Shown one piece after another: positions 55,921 through 64,000 of a stretch of DNA of 64,000 nucleotides. Every line of letters begins with the position of its first letter. The stretch's first letter is position 1. Both the position numbers and the translations under genes were made by a program. A model generated the notes under the pieces. It did no database searches, was not told the origin of the DNA, and was given only the letters and a program-made list of their open reading frames with translations. Origin of the DNA: Hymenobacter qilianensis (GTDB lineage: Bacteria > Bacteroidota > Bacteroidia > Cytophagales > Hymenobacteraceae); the NCBI RefSeq assembly GCF_014489555.1, contig NZ_CP060784.1, positions 3,286,001 through 3,350,000 of the forward strand. Reading direction: 5' to 3'.

Positions 55921-58900
55921 CCGTGGCGTACTGCGCGCGTTGCAGCACCTTTTTGTATTCGGAGGGGAAGACCTTGACGAACTTGCCCGCTTCTTCAACC
56001 CAGCTATCGAGCAGGTAGGCTGCTAACTGACTTTGAGTGAGTTGTACATGTTTGCGCAGCAGCGCCCGTATCTGATCCTCGTCGTCGGAATCCAGCGGGT
56101 CCAGCTCCACCATTTCAGTGTTGCAATTGTCGGGGAAGCTGCCGTCGGGGTCGTAGATCCAGGCGATGCCACCGCTCATGCCGGCGGCAAAGTTGCGGCC
56201 GGTTTTGCCCAGAATAAGTGCCCTCCCGCCCGTCATGTATTCGCAGCCGTGGTCGCCCACGCCTTCTACTACAGCCGTGGCGCCCGAATTGCGCACTGCA
56301 AAACGCTCCCCGGCCTGACCGCGCACAAACAGCTCGCCGGAAGTTGCGCCGTAGAGGGCCACGTTACCAATAATGATGTTTTGCTCGGGTACAAACTGGC
56401 TATTCAGCGACGGAAAAATGGCCAGTTGCGCGCCCGAAAGCCCTTTGCCGACGTAGTCGTTGGCTTCACCCTCAAGAGTAAGCGACACGCCCTTGACACT
56501 AAACGCCCCGAAGCTTTGCCCAGCGGAGCCGCTGAATCGGAAGTTTATGGTATTGTCGGGCAGGCCGGCGGCGTGGTAGCGCTTGGTTATTTCGTTGGAC
56601 AGCAGCGTGCCAATAGTGCGGTCGATGTTGCGAACAGTGAAGGAAGCAAAGACGGGAATGCGCCCATCCAAAGCGGGTTTGGCATGCCGGAGCAACTCCC
56701 AGTCAAGAATGTTATCCAGGCCGTGGTCCTGCGTTTCGCTGTTGTATAAAGTGCCCCCCGAAGGATTGGGCGCAGGGTGCAGCAGGCCGCTTAAGTCCAG
56801 CGTGCGGGCTTTCCAGTGGCTGATGCCTTCGCGCACCTTCAGAAATTGGGTTCGGCCTACCATCTCGTTTATAGTCCGGAAGCCCAACTCCGCCATGATT
56901 TCGCGCAGCTCTTCGGCCAGGAAACGAAACAGATTCACGATATGCTCTGGCTGGCCCGTGAACAGCTTGCGCAGCTCCGGGTCTTGGGTCGCTACGCCGA
57001 CGGGGCAGGTGTTCAGGTGGCATTTGCGCATCATCACGCAGCCGCCCGCAATGAGGGCAGCCGTCGCCACGCCCCATTCTTCGGCGCCTAGTAAAGCCGC
57101 AATAGCCAAGTCGCGGCCCGTTTTAAGCTGACCATCAGCTTGCAGCACCACGCGGCTACGGAGCTGATTACGGAGCAAGGTTTGGTGGGCTTCGGCTAGG
57201 CCTAGCTCCCAGGGCAGCCCGGCGTGCTTAATAGAGCTCATGGGCGAAGCGCCCGTGCCGCCATCATAACCAGCAATGAGAATGACATCGGCGTGGGCTT
57301 TGGCAACGCCGGCTGCAATGGTGCCGACGCCTGCCTTCGACACCAGCTTCACATTGATGCGGGCCGCCCGGTTGGCGTTTTTCAAGTCGAAGATCAACTG
57401 AGCTAAATCCTCAATAGAATAAATGTCGTGGTGGGGTGGGGGCGAGATCAGACCTACCCCGGGTGTGGCGTGGCGCACTTTTGCAATCCATTCATCTACC
57501 TTATGGCCAGGAAGTTGGCCGCCTTCGCCCGGTTTTGCCCCTTGAGCCATTTTGATTTGCAGCTCGTCGGCATTGGTGAGGTAGTGAGCCGTGACGCCAA
57601 AGCGGGCCGAAGCAATCTGCTTGATGCTGGAGCGCATGGAGTCGCCGTTGGGCAAAGGCTCGTAGCGCATGGCATCTTCGCCGCCCTCGCCGGTGTTGCT
57701 CTTGCCGCCAATGCGATTCATGGCAATAGCCAAGGTGCTGTGCGCCTCGTGCGAAATTGAGCCAAACGACATGGCCCCGGTCGCGAAGCGCCGCATGATG
57801 CTTTCGGCGGGCTCTACTTCCCCAAGGGCAATAGGCTCGCGGTGGTAAGCAAAATCCAGCAGGCCCCGAATGGTGAACGCACGGGCAGATGACTCATTCA
57901 GTAAGCGGGCGTAGCGCTGATACGTCTGGTAGTTGTTGGTGCGCGTAGCGTGCTGGAGCAGGTGTACGGTTTCGGGGTTAAACATATGCGCTTCGCCCCG
58001 GCGGCGCCACTGGTACACGCCCCATCGGGCAGAAGCTGCTGCTCCTCCAGCGTGGTGCTGGTGAAGCCCTGAAAGTGCTTATAGAGCGTTTCACGGGCTA
58101 TTTCATCGAAGCCCAGCCCGCCAATACGCGTGACGGCCCCCGTGAAACAGTAGTCCACCACTTCCTGATTGAGGCCTAGAATCTCAAATACCTGCGCGCC
58201 GTGGTACGACTGCAAGGTGGAGATGCCCATTTTGGAGAAGATCTTGAGCAAGCCGTCACAAACCGCCTTCACATAGTTTTTAGCTAGCTGCGGATGATGC
58301 TCGGGCGAGTCAAATTGCCCCCCAGCGTGCATCGTCCGTATGGTTGATAAGGCCAAATAAGGGTTGATGGCCGTGGCGCCGAAAGCCAACAGGCAGGCAA
58401 AATGATGCACTTCCCACACGTCGCCAGCCTCAACTACCAGGCCCACCGAACCCCGGTAGCCCTTGCGGATAAGGTGGTGGTGCACCGCCGAAACCGCCAG
58501 CAGCGAAGGGATGGGGGCATGCTCCGAGTCAAGGGCGCGGTCGGAGAGGATCAGGACCTCAAAGCCGTCGCTCACCGCATCTTCGGCGTAGCGACACAGC
58601 CGATCTACGCCATTTTGTAAGGAGCCCGGCTTGCCATCGGCCTTGAAATAACTCATCAGGGTTTTGGCGTGAAACAGCCCCGTATCGATGCTGCGCAGCT
58701 TTTCCAGCTCGTGGTTGGTCAGGATGGGCTGGTGCAGGGCCACGCAGTGACAGTGCATTTTGTCCTCATCGAGGATGTTGCCGTTGTTGCCGATGAAGGT
58801 AGCCAGACTCATCACCAACCGCTCTCGAATCGGGTCGATAGGCGGGTTGGTGACCTGGGCAAAAAACTGCTTGAAGTAGCTGGATAGGTGCTGGGGCTGG

Positions 58901-60432
58901 TCGGAGAGCACCGCCAGCGGCACATCCACACCCATCGAGCCGATGGGCTCTTTGCCTTCCACGGCCATGGGCGTGATAATGCTGTCAATATCCTCGCGGG
59001 TGTAGCCAAACACCTGGTGGTATTTGAACACCGACTCGGCCGATAAATCGGTGAACATCTGGCGCGGCTCGGGTAGCTCTTCCAACCGAATCTGGTACTC
59101 GTTTAGCCATTGGTCGTAAGGCTGCTGACTCGCGGCCTGGGCTTTCAGCTCCTCATCCGTAATAATTTGCCCCCCAACGGTATCTACGAGCAGCATTTTG
59201 CCGGGCTGCAAGCGACCTTTCTGCACAATGGTGGCATCGGGGATAGGTAGCACGCCGGCCTCGGAAGCCACGAGTACCCGCCCATCATTCGTTACTACGT
59301 AGCGCAGGGGGCGCAAACCATTGCGGTCCAGCATGGCCCCGATCATCTTGCCATCGGTAAAGAGCAAGGCGGCCGGACCGTCCCAGGGGCCCATAAAGGT
59401 GGCGTGGAACTCGTAAAACGCCTTTTTCAGCGGGTCCATCTGCGTATTGCCGTCCCAGGCCTCGGGCACGAGCATCATCATCACGTGGGGCAAGGAGCGG
59501 CCGGAGTGAAGCAGAATCTCAGCAATGTTGTCGAGGCAGGCCGAATCCGACTGATTGTTGTCGATTACGGGTAGCAGCATGTCCATTTCCTCGTCCGAGA
59601 AATAGGGCGAGACGTAGGAGCGGAGACCGGCATAAAACCAGTTCAGATTGCCCCGCAGCGTGTTTATCTCGCCATTATGAGCCAGCAAGCGAAACGGCTG
59701 CGCCAGCTTCCACGAAGGAAAGGTATTCGTGGAAAAGCGCGAATGCACCAGTCCAAAACCTGACGTGACCCGCGGATCCGAGAGGTCGGGGAAGTAGTGG
59801 CGCACCTGATAGGTAGTCAGCTGGCCTTTATACACAATAACCCGGCAGGAAAGCGAGGCGAAGTAGAAGTCATTTTCCGCCTCCGGTACCGATTCCATAA
59901 CCGTTTTCGTAATCAGCCGCCGCAGCACAAACAGCTTGCGCTCAAAGTCTTCGCTGTTCGTAATGTCGGTTGGCCGGGCCACAAAAACCTGCTCCATCAC
60001 GGGCTCCGCTGCCAGGGCCGTTTGCCCGATACCCGCCGCATTCACCGGCACCGGCCGATACCCCAGCAGCTGCATACCCAAGCGCGCAACGGCCGCGTTG
60101 ATGCTGGCGCGGCAAGCCTCGCGCTGGGGGGCATTTTTTGGCAAAAACACCATGCCCACTCCGTAGCAACCCGGCTCGGGCAGCCTGATATTCAGGGCCG
60201 TACACTCTTCCAGAAAAAACCAGTGCGGCACCTGTAGCATCAAGCCGGCCCCGTCGCCCGACTCGGCGTCGCAGCCGCAGGCGCCGCGATGCTCCATGTT
60301 CTCGAGCATGGTCAGGGCATCCGCAATCGTTTGGTGCGACTTATGGCCGTTGAGGGAAGTGATAAAACCAGTACCACATGCATCATGCTCGAATTCGGGG
60401 CGGTACAGGCCTTGCGGGTCAGTAGATTTCAT
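55916..60432 (-). CDS. gltB: glutamate synthase, large (alpha) subunit (frameshifted as read)
   Basis: Makes two glutamates from glutamine and 2-oxoglutarate. About 1505 residues: N-terminal glutamine amidotransferase ([12 protein letters not shown], where the Cys becomes the mature N-terminus; [11 protein letters not shown]), a central domain, an FMN-binding barrel ([28 protein letters not shown]), the [3Fe-4S] ligands in [20 protein letters not shown], and a C-terminal GXGXG helix ([33 protein letters not shown]). The frame breaks at the C4 run 58020-58023; one base restores [26 protein letters not shown]. In-frame C6/G6 tracts elsewhere in the gene are intact. Confidence 0.93.
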
Positions 60433-60517
60433 CACCAGAAGTAGGGCGTTAGAGTTCTGTCGTGCTGAGCATGGAGCAGCAGCACAGGGTTATAAGTGAG
60501 GCAGTACCAAAAGAGAA

Positions 60518-60560
60518 ATAGGTGCCGACTGAGGAAAAAATTTCTTCAGTCGGCACCTAT
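60518..60560. terminator. hairpin terminator between DUF3850 gene and gltB
   Basis: ATAGGTGCCGACTGA (60518) pairs perfectly with TCAGTCGGCACCTAT (60546-60560); the centre GGAAAAAATTTCT can extend the stem. On the - strand it is followed by TTCTCTTTTGG. It lies 4 bp past the DUF3850 stop. Confidence 0.75.
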
Positions 60561-60564
60561 TCGG

Positions 60565-60912
60565 TTACCACAATCGGGTGTCGCTTACGCCAGGCGGCAG
60601 AGGCCGCAACTCGGTTAAGCCCAGGATGCACCAGCCAGCTTGCAGGCCAAAAGCGCCGCCTTGCAGCACGTAGCTGATCCAGCGGGCCGTGGAGCGGCCA
60701 CTGTAGGTCTCGCTTTCTGGTTCATATTCGCACAACTGCACGGCGTCGCCCACTTGATAGTTGCGGTCGTTTTCGCGCACGTCAAACGTCTTGGCCCCCG
60801 ACAATGTAGCTTCGAAGCAGGCGGGCCAGATTTTGAGCTCGTGGGTGCGGGTGTGCGACAGGGAAGTAGGTTGATCGAGGGTTGCTATATGGGTAATCAT
60901 GCTGATGGTCAT
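60565..60912 (-). CDS. DUF3850 (ASCH/PUA-like) domain protein
   Basis: About 115 residues. The segment HELKIWPACFEATLSGAKTFDVRENDRNYQVGDAVQLCEYEP, then YSGRSTARWISYVLQGGAFGLQAGWCILGL, fits DUF3850, a small ASCH/PUA-like beta-barrel probably binding RNA or nucleotides. Such genes are often found on phages and plasmids as well as chromosomes. The start is unsure: ATG at 60912, another ATG at 60900 and an upstream frame to 60945 are all possible. It is alone, upstream of gltB on the same strand with a terminator between them. Function unknown. Confidence 0.75.
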   Translation of the reverse strand: MTISMITHIATLDQPTSLSHTRTHELKIWPACFEATLSGAKTFDVRENDRNYQVGDAVQLCEYEPESETYSGRSTARWISYVLQGGAFGLQAGWCILGLTELRPLPPGVSDTRLW

Positions 60913-60945
60913 TAGAAGTTGATGTGGAGCCGTGCAGACAAGCAC

Positions 60946-61396
60946 AGCCCATCACGCAGACGTGGGGTCGCAGACCTGCTGGCAGGTCGTCATTTTCAAC
61001 AAATACAAGTGCCCACACCTGTCACCCGACGTATACCCCAGGCCTGAGCCTGGAAGTCAAGGTTTAAAAATGGTTGCCTTTTAAATGGAAGGCTGAAAAA
61101 AGAAAAATGATGGTACAGTTACCCAGCACCATAGCAAAAGGCCGAGCCTTTCGGGTAAGCTGGTTCGCCTGCTCCCTGTTGCAGGCGGAATATTGAGCGG
61201 GCCGGGTGGGAGGGCGGCAGCAGCTCCAGAGCGTACGTTGGCTGAATATAAGAAATAAATGATTTAAAACTTCAATACTCTTACTTCAGTGCTGTTTAAA
61301 TAATGAGTGAATTAGAAAACTAAAAGCCAACAACACAGGCAAGTAGCAAAGCGTGCCATCAAATAACAGATACGCAGTCCAAAACAAAAAGAACGG
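60946..61396. other. non-coding spacer, nothing firm
   Basis: About 450 bp. A small hairpin GACCTGCTGGCAGGTC lies near 60973. A 29-codon frame at about 61108-61197 has no family resemblance. The part after 61240 is AT-rich (AGAAATAAATGATTTAAAAC) and may hold a promoter for the DUF3850 gene. I recognise no RNA gene. Confidence 0.35.
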
Positions 61397-61463
61397 GCCC
61401 TGGGGGCAAAACGAGCGCCGCGGCTGAGTTATTCAGCCGCGGCGCTCGTTTTGCCCCCAGGGC
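61397..61463. terminator. perfect 31 bp-arm palindrome, likely bidirectional terminator
   Basis: Arms at 61397-61427 and 61433-61463 are exact inverse copies (GCCCTGGGGGCAAAACGAGC... against ...GCTCGTTTTGCCCCCAGGGC) around the loop GTTAT. The inner part, AAAACGAGCGCCGCGGCTGA with its partner and TTTT, is a standard terminator on both strands. It lies 51 bp past the stop of the outer-membrane protein gene. Confidence 0.8.
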
Positions 61464-61513
61464 GGTTTCTCTTATTGCAACCTTATAAAAGGAGGTGCCG
61501 AACGTAGCAGCAA

Positions 61514-62215
61514 CTATTTGGACTTGGAGCGCCTGTACAGTTGAAATCCGCCTTCCAGCACTAGCTGTTGCATTCTGCGCGTCAGAAAGGCCGACTTGCC
61601 GGGCGCGGGAAAAGACTGCTTATAAGGAGAGAGGCCCCACTCATACCGAACATTCAGATCCAGGCGGCCCAGCGTAACGCCTGCCCCGGCCTGCACTGCT
61701 ACCTGCCACCGCTTGGGATTTGCGTCCAAGGCGCTCATCACGGCCTGCAATTCCGGATCCGGGGAAGTAAAATTTCGCGAATTATAGAGATAGTAACCGA
61801 TGCTAGGGCCCGCAAACAAGCGCAGCGGCCCAGATTGATAGCCCCCCAGCAGTCGGGCATCAAGGCGCCGGATGCGGCTATTGGCATAAGGATAGGCGCC
61901 GGTAGCGTTGGATAGTAAAACCGGAGTTTCCAGAGCCGACATATAGCCCAACTCTGGTTGCACATACCAGCCACCTGCCTGGCCAATCTTCCAGCGACCA
62001 AACAGCGTGATGCTGTTGCCCGTCTCATCGTTGGATTGATCGGCCAGCGGATCAATCAAAACGGAGTTATACCGAAAAGCATAACGATCTGCCTTGAGGC
62101 GTGCGACATTAAACCCTGCGCTAATGCCGGCAGCTTGTAGCTGCTGGGCGTAAGTGGGCGTTGCAAAGCAATACAAGCCTAGCGCTGCAAGGCTGCTGAG
62201 TGTAGCTTTTTTCAT
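61514..62215 (-). CDS. outer-membrane beta-barrel protein (PorT-like)
   Basis: 233 residues. The signal peptide MKKATLSSLAALGLYCFATPTYAQQ is followed by alternating amphipathic strands (GISAGFNVARLKAD, SITLFGRWKIGQAGGWYVQPELGYMS, RRLDARLLGGYQSGPLRLFAGPSIGYYL, VAVQAGAGVTLGRLDLNVRYEWGL) and an aromatic-ended last strand. This is the PorT/outer-membrane beta-barrel domain common in Bacteroidetes. The role is unknown; some members serve type IX secretion, but PorT itself cannot be claimed. It stands alone between terminators. Confidence 0.82.
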   Translation of the reverse strand: MKKATLSSLAALGLYCFATPTYAQQLQAAGISAGFNVARLKADRYAFRYNSVLIDPLADQSNDETGNSITLFGRWKIGQAGGWYVQPELGYMSALETPVLLSNATGAYPYANSRIRRLDARLLGGYQSGPLRLFAGPSIGYYLYNSRNFTSPDPELQAVMSALDANPKRWQVAVQAGAGVTLGRLDLNVRYEWGLSPYKQSFPAPGKSAFLTRRMQQLVLEGGFQLYRRSKSK

Positions 62216-62409
62216 TTAGTTGAAGGAAGGATAGATCTAAGAAGAGATGATAGCGAAGACAAATCTTAAAAAAAGCCCCCCAGATATGCTGGCTGACCAA
62301 CTATGCTAGCGGTATTTTATAGAAGAGCTTACCTGACCATTTAATAGTTGCAGACTAATGGCAGAAATCTCACTGCTTAGAGCCCGGCTTATCAGTAAAG
62401 TAGCGCCAC

Positions 62410-62444
62410 AAAAAAGCCCATTCGATCATCGAATGGGCTTTTTT
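62410..62444 (-). terminator. terminator of icd
   Basis: AAAAAAGCCCATTCGAT and ATCGAATGGGCTTTTTT are exact inverse arms of 17 bp around a single C. It lies 18 bp past the icd stop. The 247 bp gap to the next gene also holds an AAAAAAAGCCCCCCAG motif at about 62269. Confidence 0.92.
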
Positions 62445-62462
62445 ATACCAAGTGAAGCAGAC

Positions 62463-63695
62463 TTATTTGCCCAGCTTAGCTTTCAGATTTTCATCCAGCG
62501 CTTCCAGAAACTCTTCGGTGTAGAGGTAGTCTCTGCCGTGCTCTACCTTGTTGCCGTGGATGCAAACAGCCAAGTCCTTGGTCATTTTGCCGCTTTCTAC
62601 CGTTTCGATACAAACGGCCTCCAGAGCTTTGCAGAAGCCGATCAGCTCCTGATTGTTGTCCAGAATTCCGCGGAACTCCAGCCCGCGGGTCCAGGCAAAA
62701 ATAGAGGCAATCGGATTGGTCGAGGTAGGCTTGCCGGCCTGGTGGTCGCGGTAGTGACGCGTTACGGTGCCGTGGGCGGCTTCGGCCTCCATCACGGTGC
62801 CGTCGGGCGTAACCAGGGTAGAAGTCATCAGGCCGAGCGAGCCAAAACCCTGGGCTACGGTGTCGCTTTGTACGTCGCCATCGTAGTTTTTGCAGGCCCA
62901 CACAAAGTTGCCGTTCCACTTCAGCGCCGAAGCCACCATGTCATCAATCAGGCGATGCTCATAGGTGATGCCAGCGGCCGTGAACTTGGCGTTGTAATCC
63001 TGCTCGTAGATCTCCTGGAAAATGTCCTTGAAACGACCATCGTATTTCTTCAGGATGGTGTTTTTGGTTGACAGGTACAGGGGCCAGCCTTTCATCAAAG
63101 CCTGGTTGAAGCAGGCGTGCGCAAACCCCCGAATCGACTCATCGGTGTTGTACATAGCCAGCGCCACGCCGTCGCTCTTGAAGTTGAATACTTCAAAAGA
63201 TTGGGTTTCGCCGCCGTCCTCTGGGGTAAACGTGATAGTGAGCTTGCCTTTTCCTTTGGTCACGAAATCGGTAGCCCGGTACTGGTCGCCGAAAGCATGA
63301 CGGCCAATGCAGATGGGAGCCGTCCAGTTAGGCACCAGGCGGGGTACGTTGCTCATCACGATAGGCTCGCGGAAAACAGTGCCGTCCAGGATGTTGCGGA
63401 TAGTGCCGTTCGGCGACTTCCACATCTGCTTCAGGTTAAACTCTTTCACTCGCTCCTCATCCGGCGTGATGGTGGCGCACTTAATGCCTACGCCGTATTG
63501 GCGGATAGCATTGGCGGCGTCGATGGTAACCTGGTCGCTGGTTTCATCGCGGTACTCTATTCCCAGATCGTAATACTTGATGTCGAGATCGAGATAAGGC
63601 GTGATCAACTTGTCCTTGATGAACTTCCAGATGATGCGCGTCATTTCGTCGCCATCAAGCTCCACTACCGGGTTTGCTACTTTGATTTTTGTCAT
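62463..63695 (-). CDS. icd: NADP-dependent isocitrate dehydrogenase, eukaryotic-type
   Basis: Citric-acid-cycle enzyme yielding 2-oxoglutarate, the acceptor for GltB. 410 residues with the subfamily start [31 protein letters not shown]. Substrate and metal residues are in [41 protein letters not shown] and [35 protein letters not shown]. This type is homodimeric and lacks the E. coli regulatory phosphorylation serine context. The - strand start ATG at 63695 follows a 270 bp spacer divergent from the next gene. Confidence 0.95.
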   Translation of the reverse strand: MTKIKVANPVVELDGDEMTRIIWKFIKDKLITPYLDLDIKYYDLGIEYRDETSDQVTIDAANAIRQYGVGIKCATITPDEERVKEFNLKQMWKSPNGTIRNILDGTVFREPIVMSNVPRLVPNWTAPICIGRHAFGDQYRATDFVTKGKGKLTITFTPEDGGETQSFEVFNFKSDGVALAMYNTDESIRGFAHACFNQALMKGWPLYLSTKNTILKKYDGRFKDIFQEIYEQDYNAKFTAAGITYEHRLIDDMVASALKWNGNFVWACKNYDGDVQSDTVAQGFGSLGLMTSTLVTPDGTVMEAEAAHGTVTRHYRDHQAGKPTSTNPIASIFAWTRGLEFRGILDNNQELIGFCKALEAVCIETVESGKMTKDLAVCIHGNKVEHGRDYLYTEEFLEALDENLKAKLGK

Positions 63696-63929
63696 TTCCT
63701 CTGGGAAAGATGGTTGATGTTTTTCCGCTTAATGTGTAGCCCGAAGATACGGGCCCAAGCTTATCTTGTTCACAGGGCTCCGACAAAATCAACTAACGCG
63801 GGCAGGATTGCCCCATCGGGTAGTGAATAGCGGGAAAGAGTGCGGATAAACTGGTCACCCGTGAGGATGAGTGTAAAAAAGCCCCCCATACTTGAATAGT
63901 GGTGGTGAAAATAATTATTGCTATTATTT

Positions 63930-63960
63930 GTTGATATATCAACTATATTTGTATCAAATA
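63930..63960 (+). promoter_or_regulatory. promoter with two palindromic operator sites
   Basis: GTTGATATATCAAC (63930-63943) is a perfect 14 bp palindrome. Directly after it TATATTTG (63944-63951) matches the Bacteroidetes TAnnTTTG box, with TTG at 63918-63920 as a possible upstream element. TATTTG-TAT-CAAATA (63946-63960) is a second inverted repeat over the start site. A repressor bound here would block transcription of the gene that starts at 63969. The TTGATATATCAA type recalls MarR-family operators, but this is inference. Confidence 0.5.
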
Positions 63961-63968
63961 AAATACCT

Positions 63969-64000
63969 ATGACCATCGATACTCCCACTCAAACTGTCCT
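63969..64000 (+). CDS. start of an unidentified gene, cut by the window end
   Basis: Ten codons, beginning MTIDTPTQTV, run off the end. It lies 18 bp after a good TAnnTTTG promoter box and behind palindromic operators, so it is probably a real, regulated gene (possibly the regulator itself). The product cannot be named. Confidence 0.4.
   Translation, partial: MTIDTPTQTV

Noticed and set aside
11206..58023. Programmed ribosomal frameshifting at the broken genes
   Set aside because: The needed shift is +1-base insertion equivalent at the same G/C runs in unrelated enzymes, fbp would need three events in a row, and no slippery-site plus pseudoknot pattern is shared.
60459..60484. GTCGTGCTGAGCATGGAGCAGCAGCAC upstream of gltB as a repeat copy (positions only partly matching)
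   Set aside because: Weak resemblance to one arm and no inverse partner.
61108..61197. Small frame (about 29 codons) in the DUF3850-outer-membrane protein spacer
   Set aside because: No conserved feature, no promoter or hairpin that frames it, ordinary length for chance.
63770..63988. Reverse-strand frame of 72 codons upstream of icd (MGGFFTLILTGDQFIRTL from an internal ATG)
   Set aside because: No family resemblance; it crosses the palindromic promoter, and part of it is built from the recurrent GGGGGGCTTTTTT motif.

Overview
The window looks like part of a moderately GC-rich member of the Bacteroidetes, most likely order Cytophagales and close to Hymenobacter (inference). The evidence is a SusC/SusD outer-membrane pair, secreted proteins ending in type IX secretion sorting domains, a Bacteroidetes-type TPR protein, DUF983 and PorT-like proteins, and promoters of the TTTG/TAnnTTTG kind. 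I see no tRNA, rRNA, CRISPR array, phage or transposase gene.

Layout. (1) 1-20.9 kb: a pectin/galacturonate utilisation locus on the + strand. It holds SusC, SusD, the cupin KdgF, a secreted pectin-esterase/pectate-lyase fusion, UxaB, UxaA, UxaC, KdgK, Eda and ExuT, then fructose-bisphosphatase, a Gfo/Idh/MocA oxidoreductase and an aldehyde dehydrogenase. Together they take pectin through galacturonate, tagaturonate, altronate, KDG and KDPG to pyruvate and glyceraldehyde-3-P; Fbp would supply gluconeogenesis. (2) 21-26.4 kb: a P1 (DmpA-type) peptidase, a class IV aminotransferase, an AraC regulator, DUF983 and an N-acyl-D-amino-acid deacylase, possibly D-amino-acid salvage. (3) 26.5-34.2 kb: a MacB-like permease, ATPase and HlyD-type adaptor on the - strand, divergent from an NtrC-type response regulator and its kinase; a sigma-54-like promoter sits in the shared spacer. 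(4) 34.2-41.3 kb: an alpha/beta hydrolase, a metallophosphatase and a notably AT-rich CotH-like protein (both with type IX tails), and a TPR protein. (5) 41.3-54.2 kb: a complete branched-chain amino acid operon, ilvE-D-B-N-C-A-leuA-C-D-B, preceded by a leader peptide made almost only of Val, Leu and Ile codons and a terminator hairpin, i.e. an attenuator. (6) 54.2-64 kb: gltD and gltB, a DUF3850 protein, an outer-membrane barrel, icd, and the first codons of one more gene behind a palindromic operator.

Three genome-scale patterns cut across the genes. First, at least 16 single-base deletions break 12 otherwise well-conserved genes, every one in a G or C run of 4-5 where the protein needs 5-6. 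Nearly all lie in the same context (T)GGGGG(G)C followed by A/T. This is most likely homopolymer loss in the sequence rather than gene decay, so I annotate these genes as single full-length CDSs and say so in each entry. Second, that motif, TGGGGGGC plus A/T, is itself strikingly repeated in genes, spacers and terminators. Third, eight copies of a roughly 90-105 bp hairpin repeat sit in spacers, several inside the ilv-leu operon, and the two arms of the clearest copies vary together so that pairing is kept. A separate ~200 bp inverted repeat lies between uxaA and uxaC, and a nested composite repeat lies between gltD and gltB.
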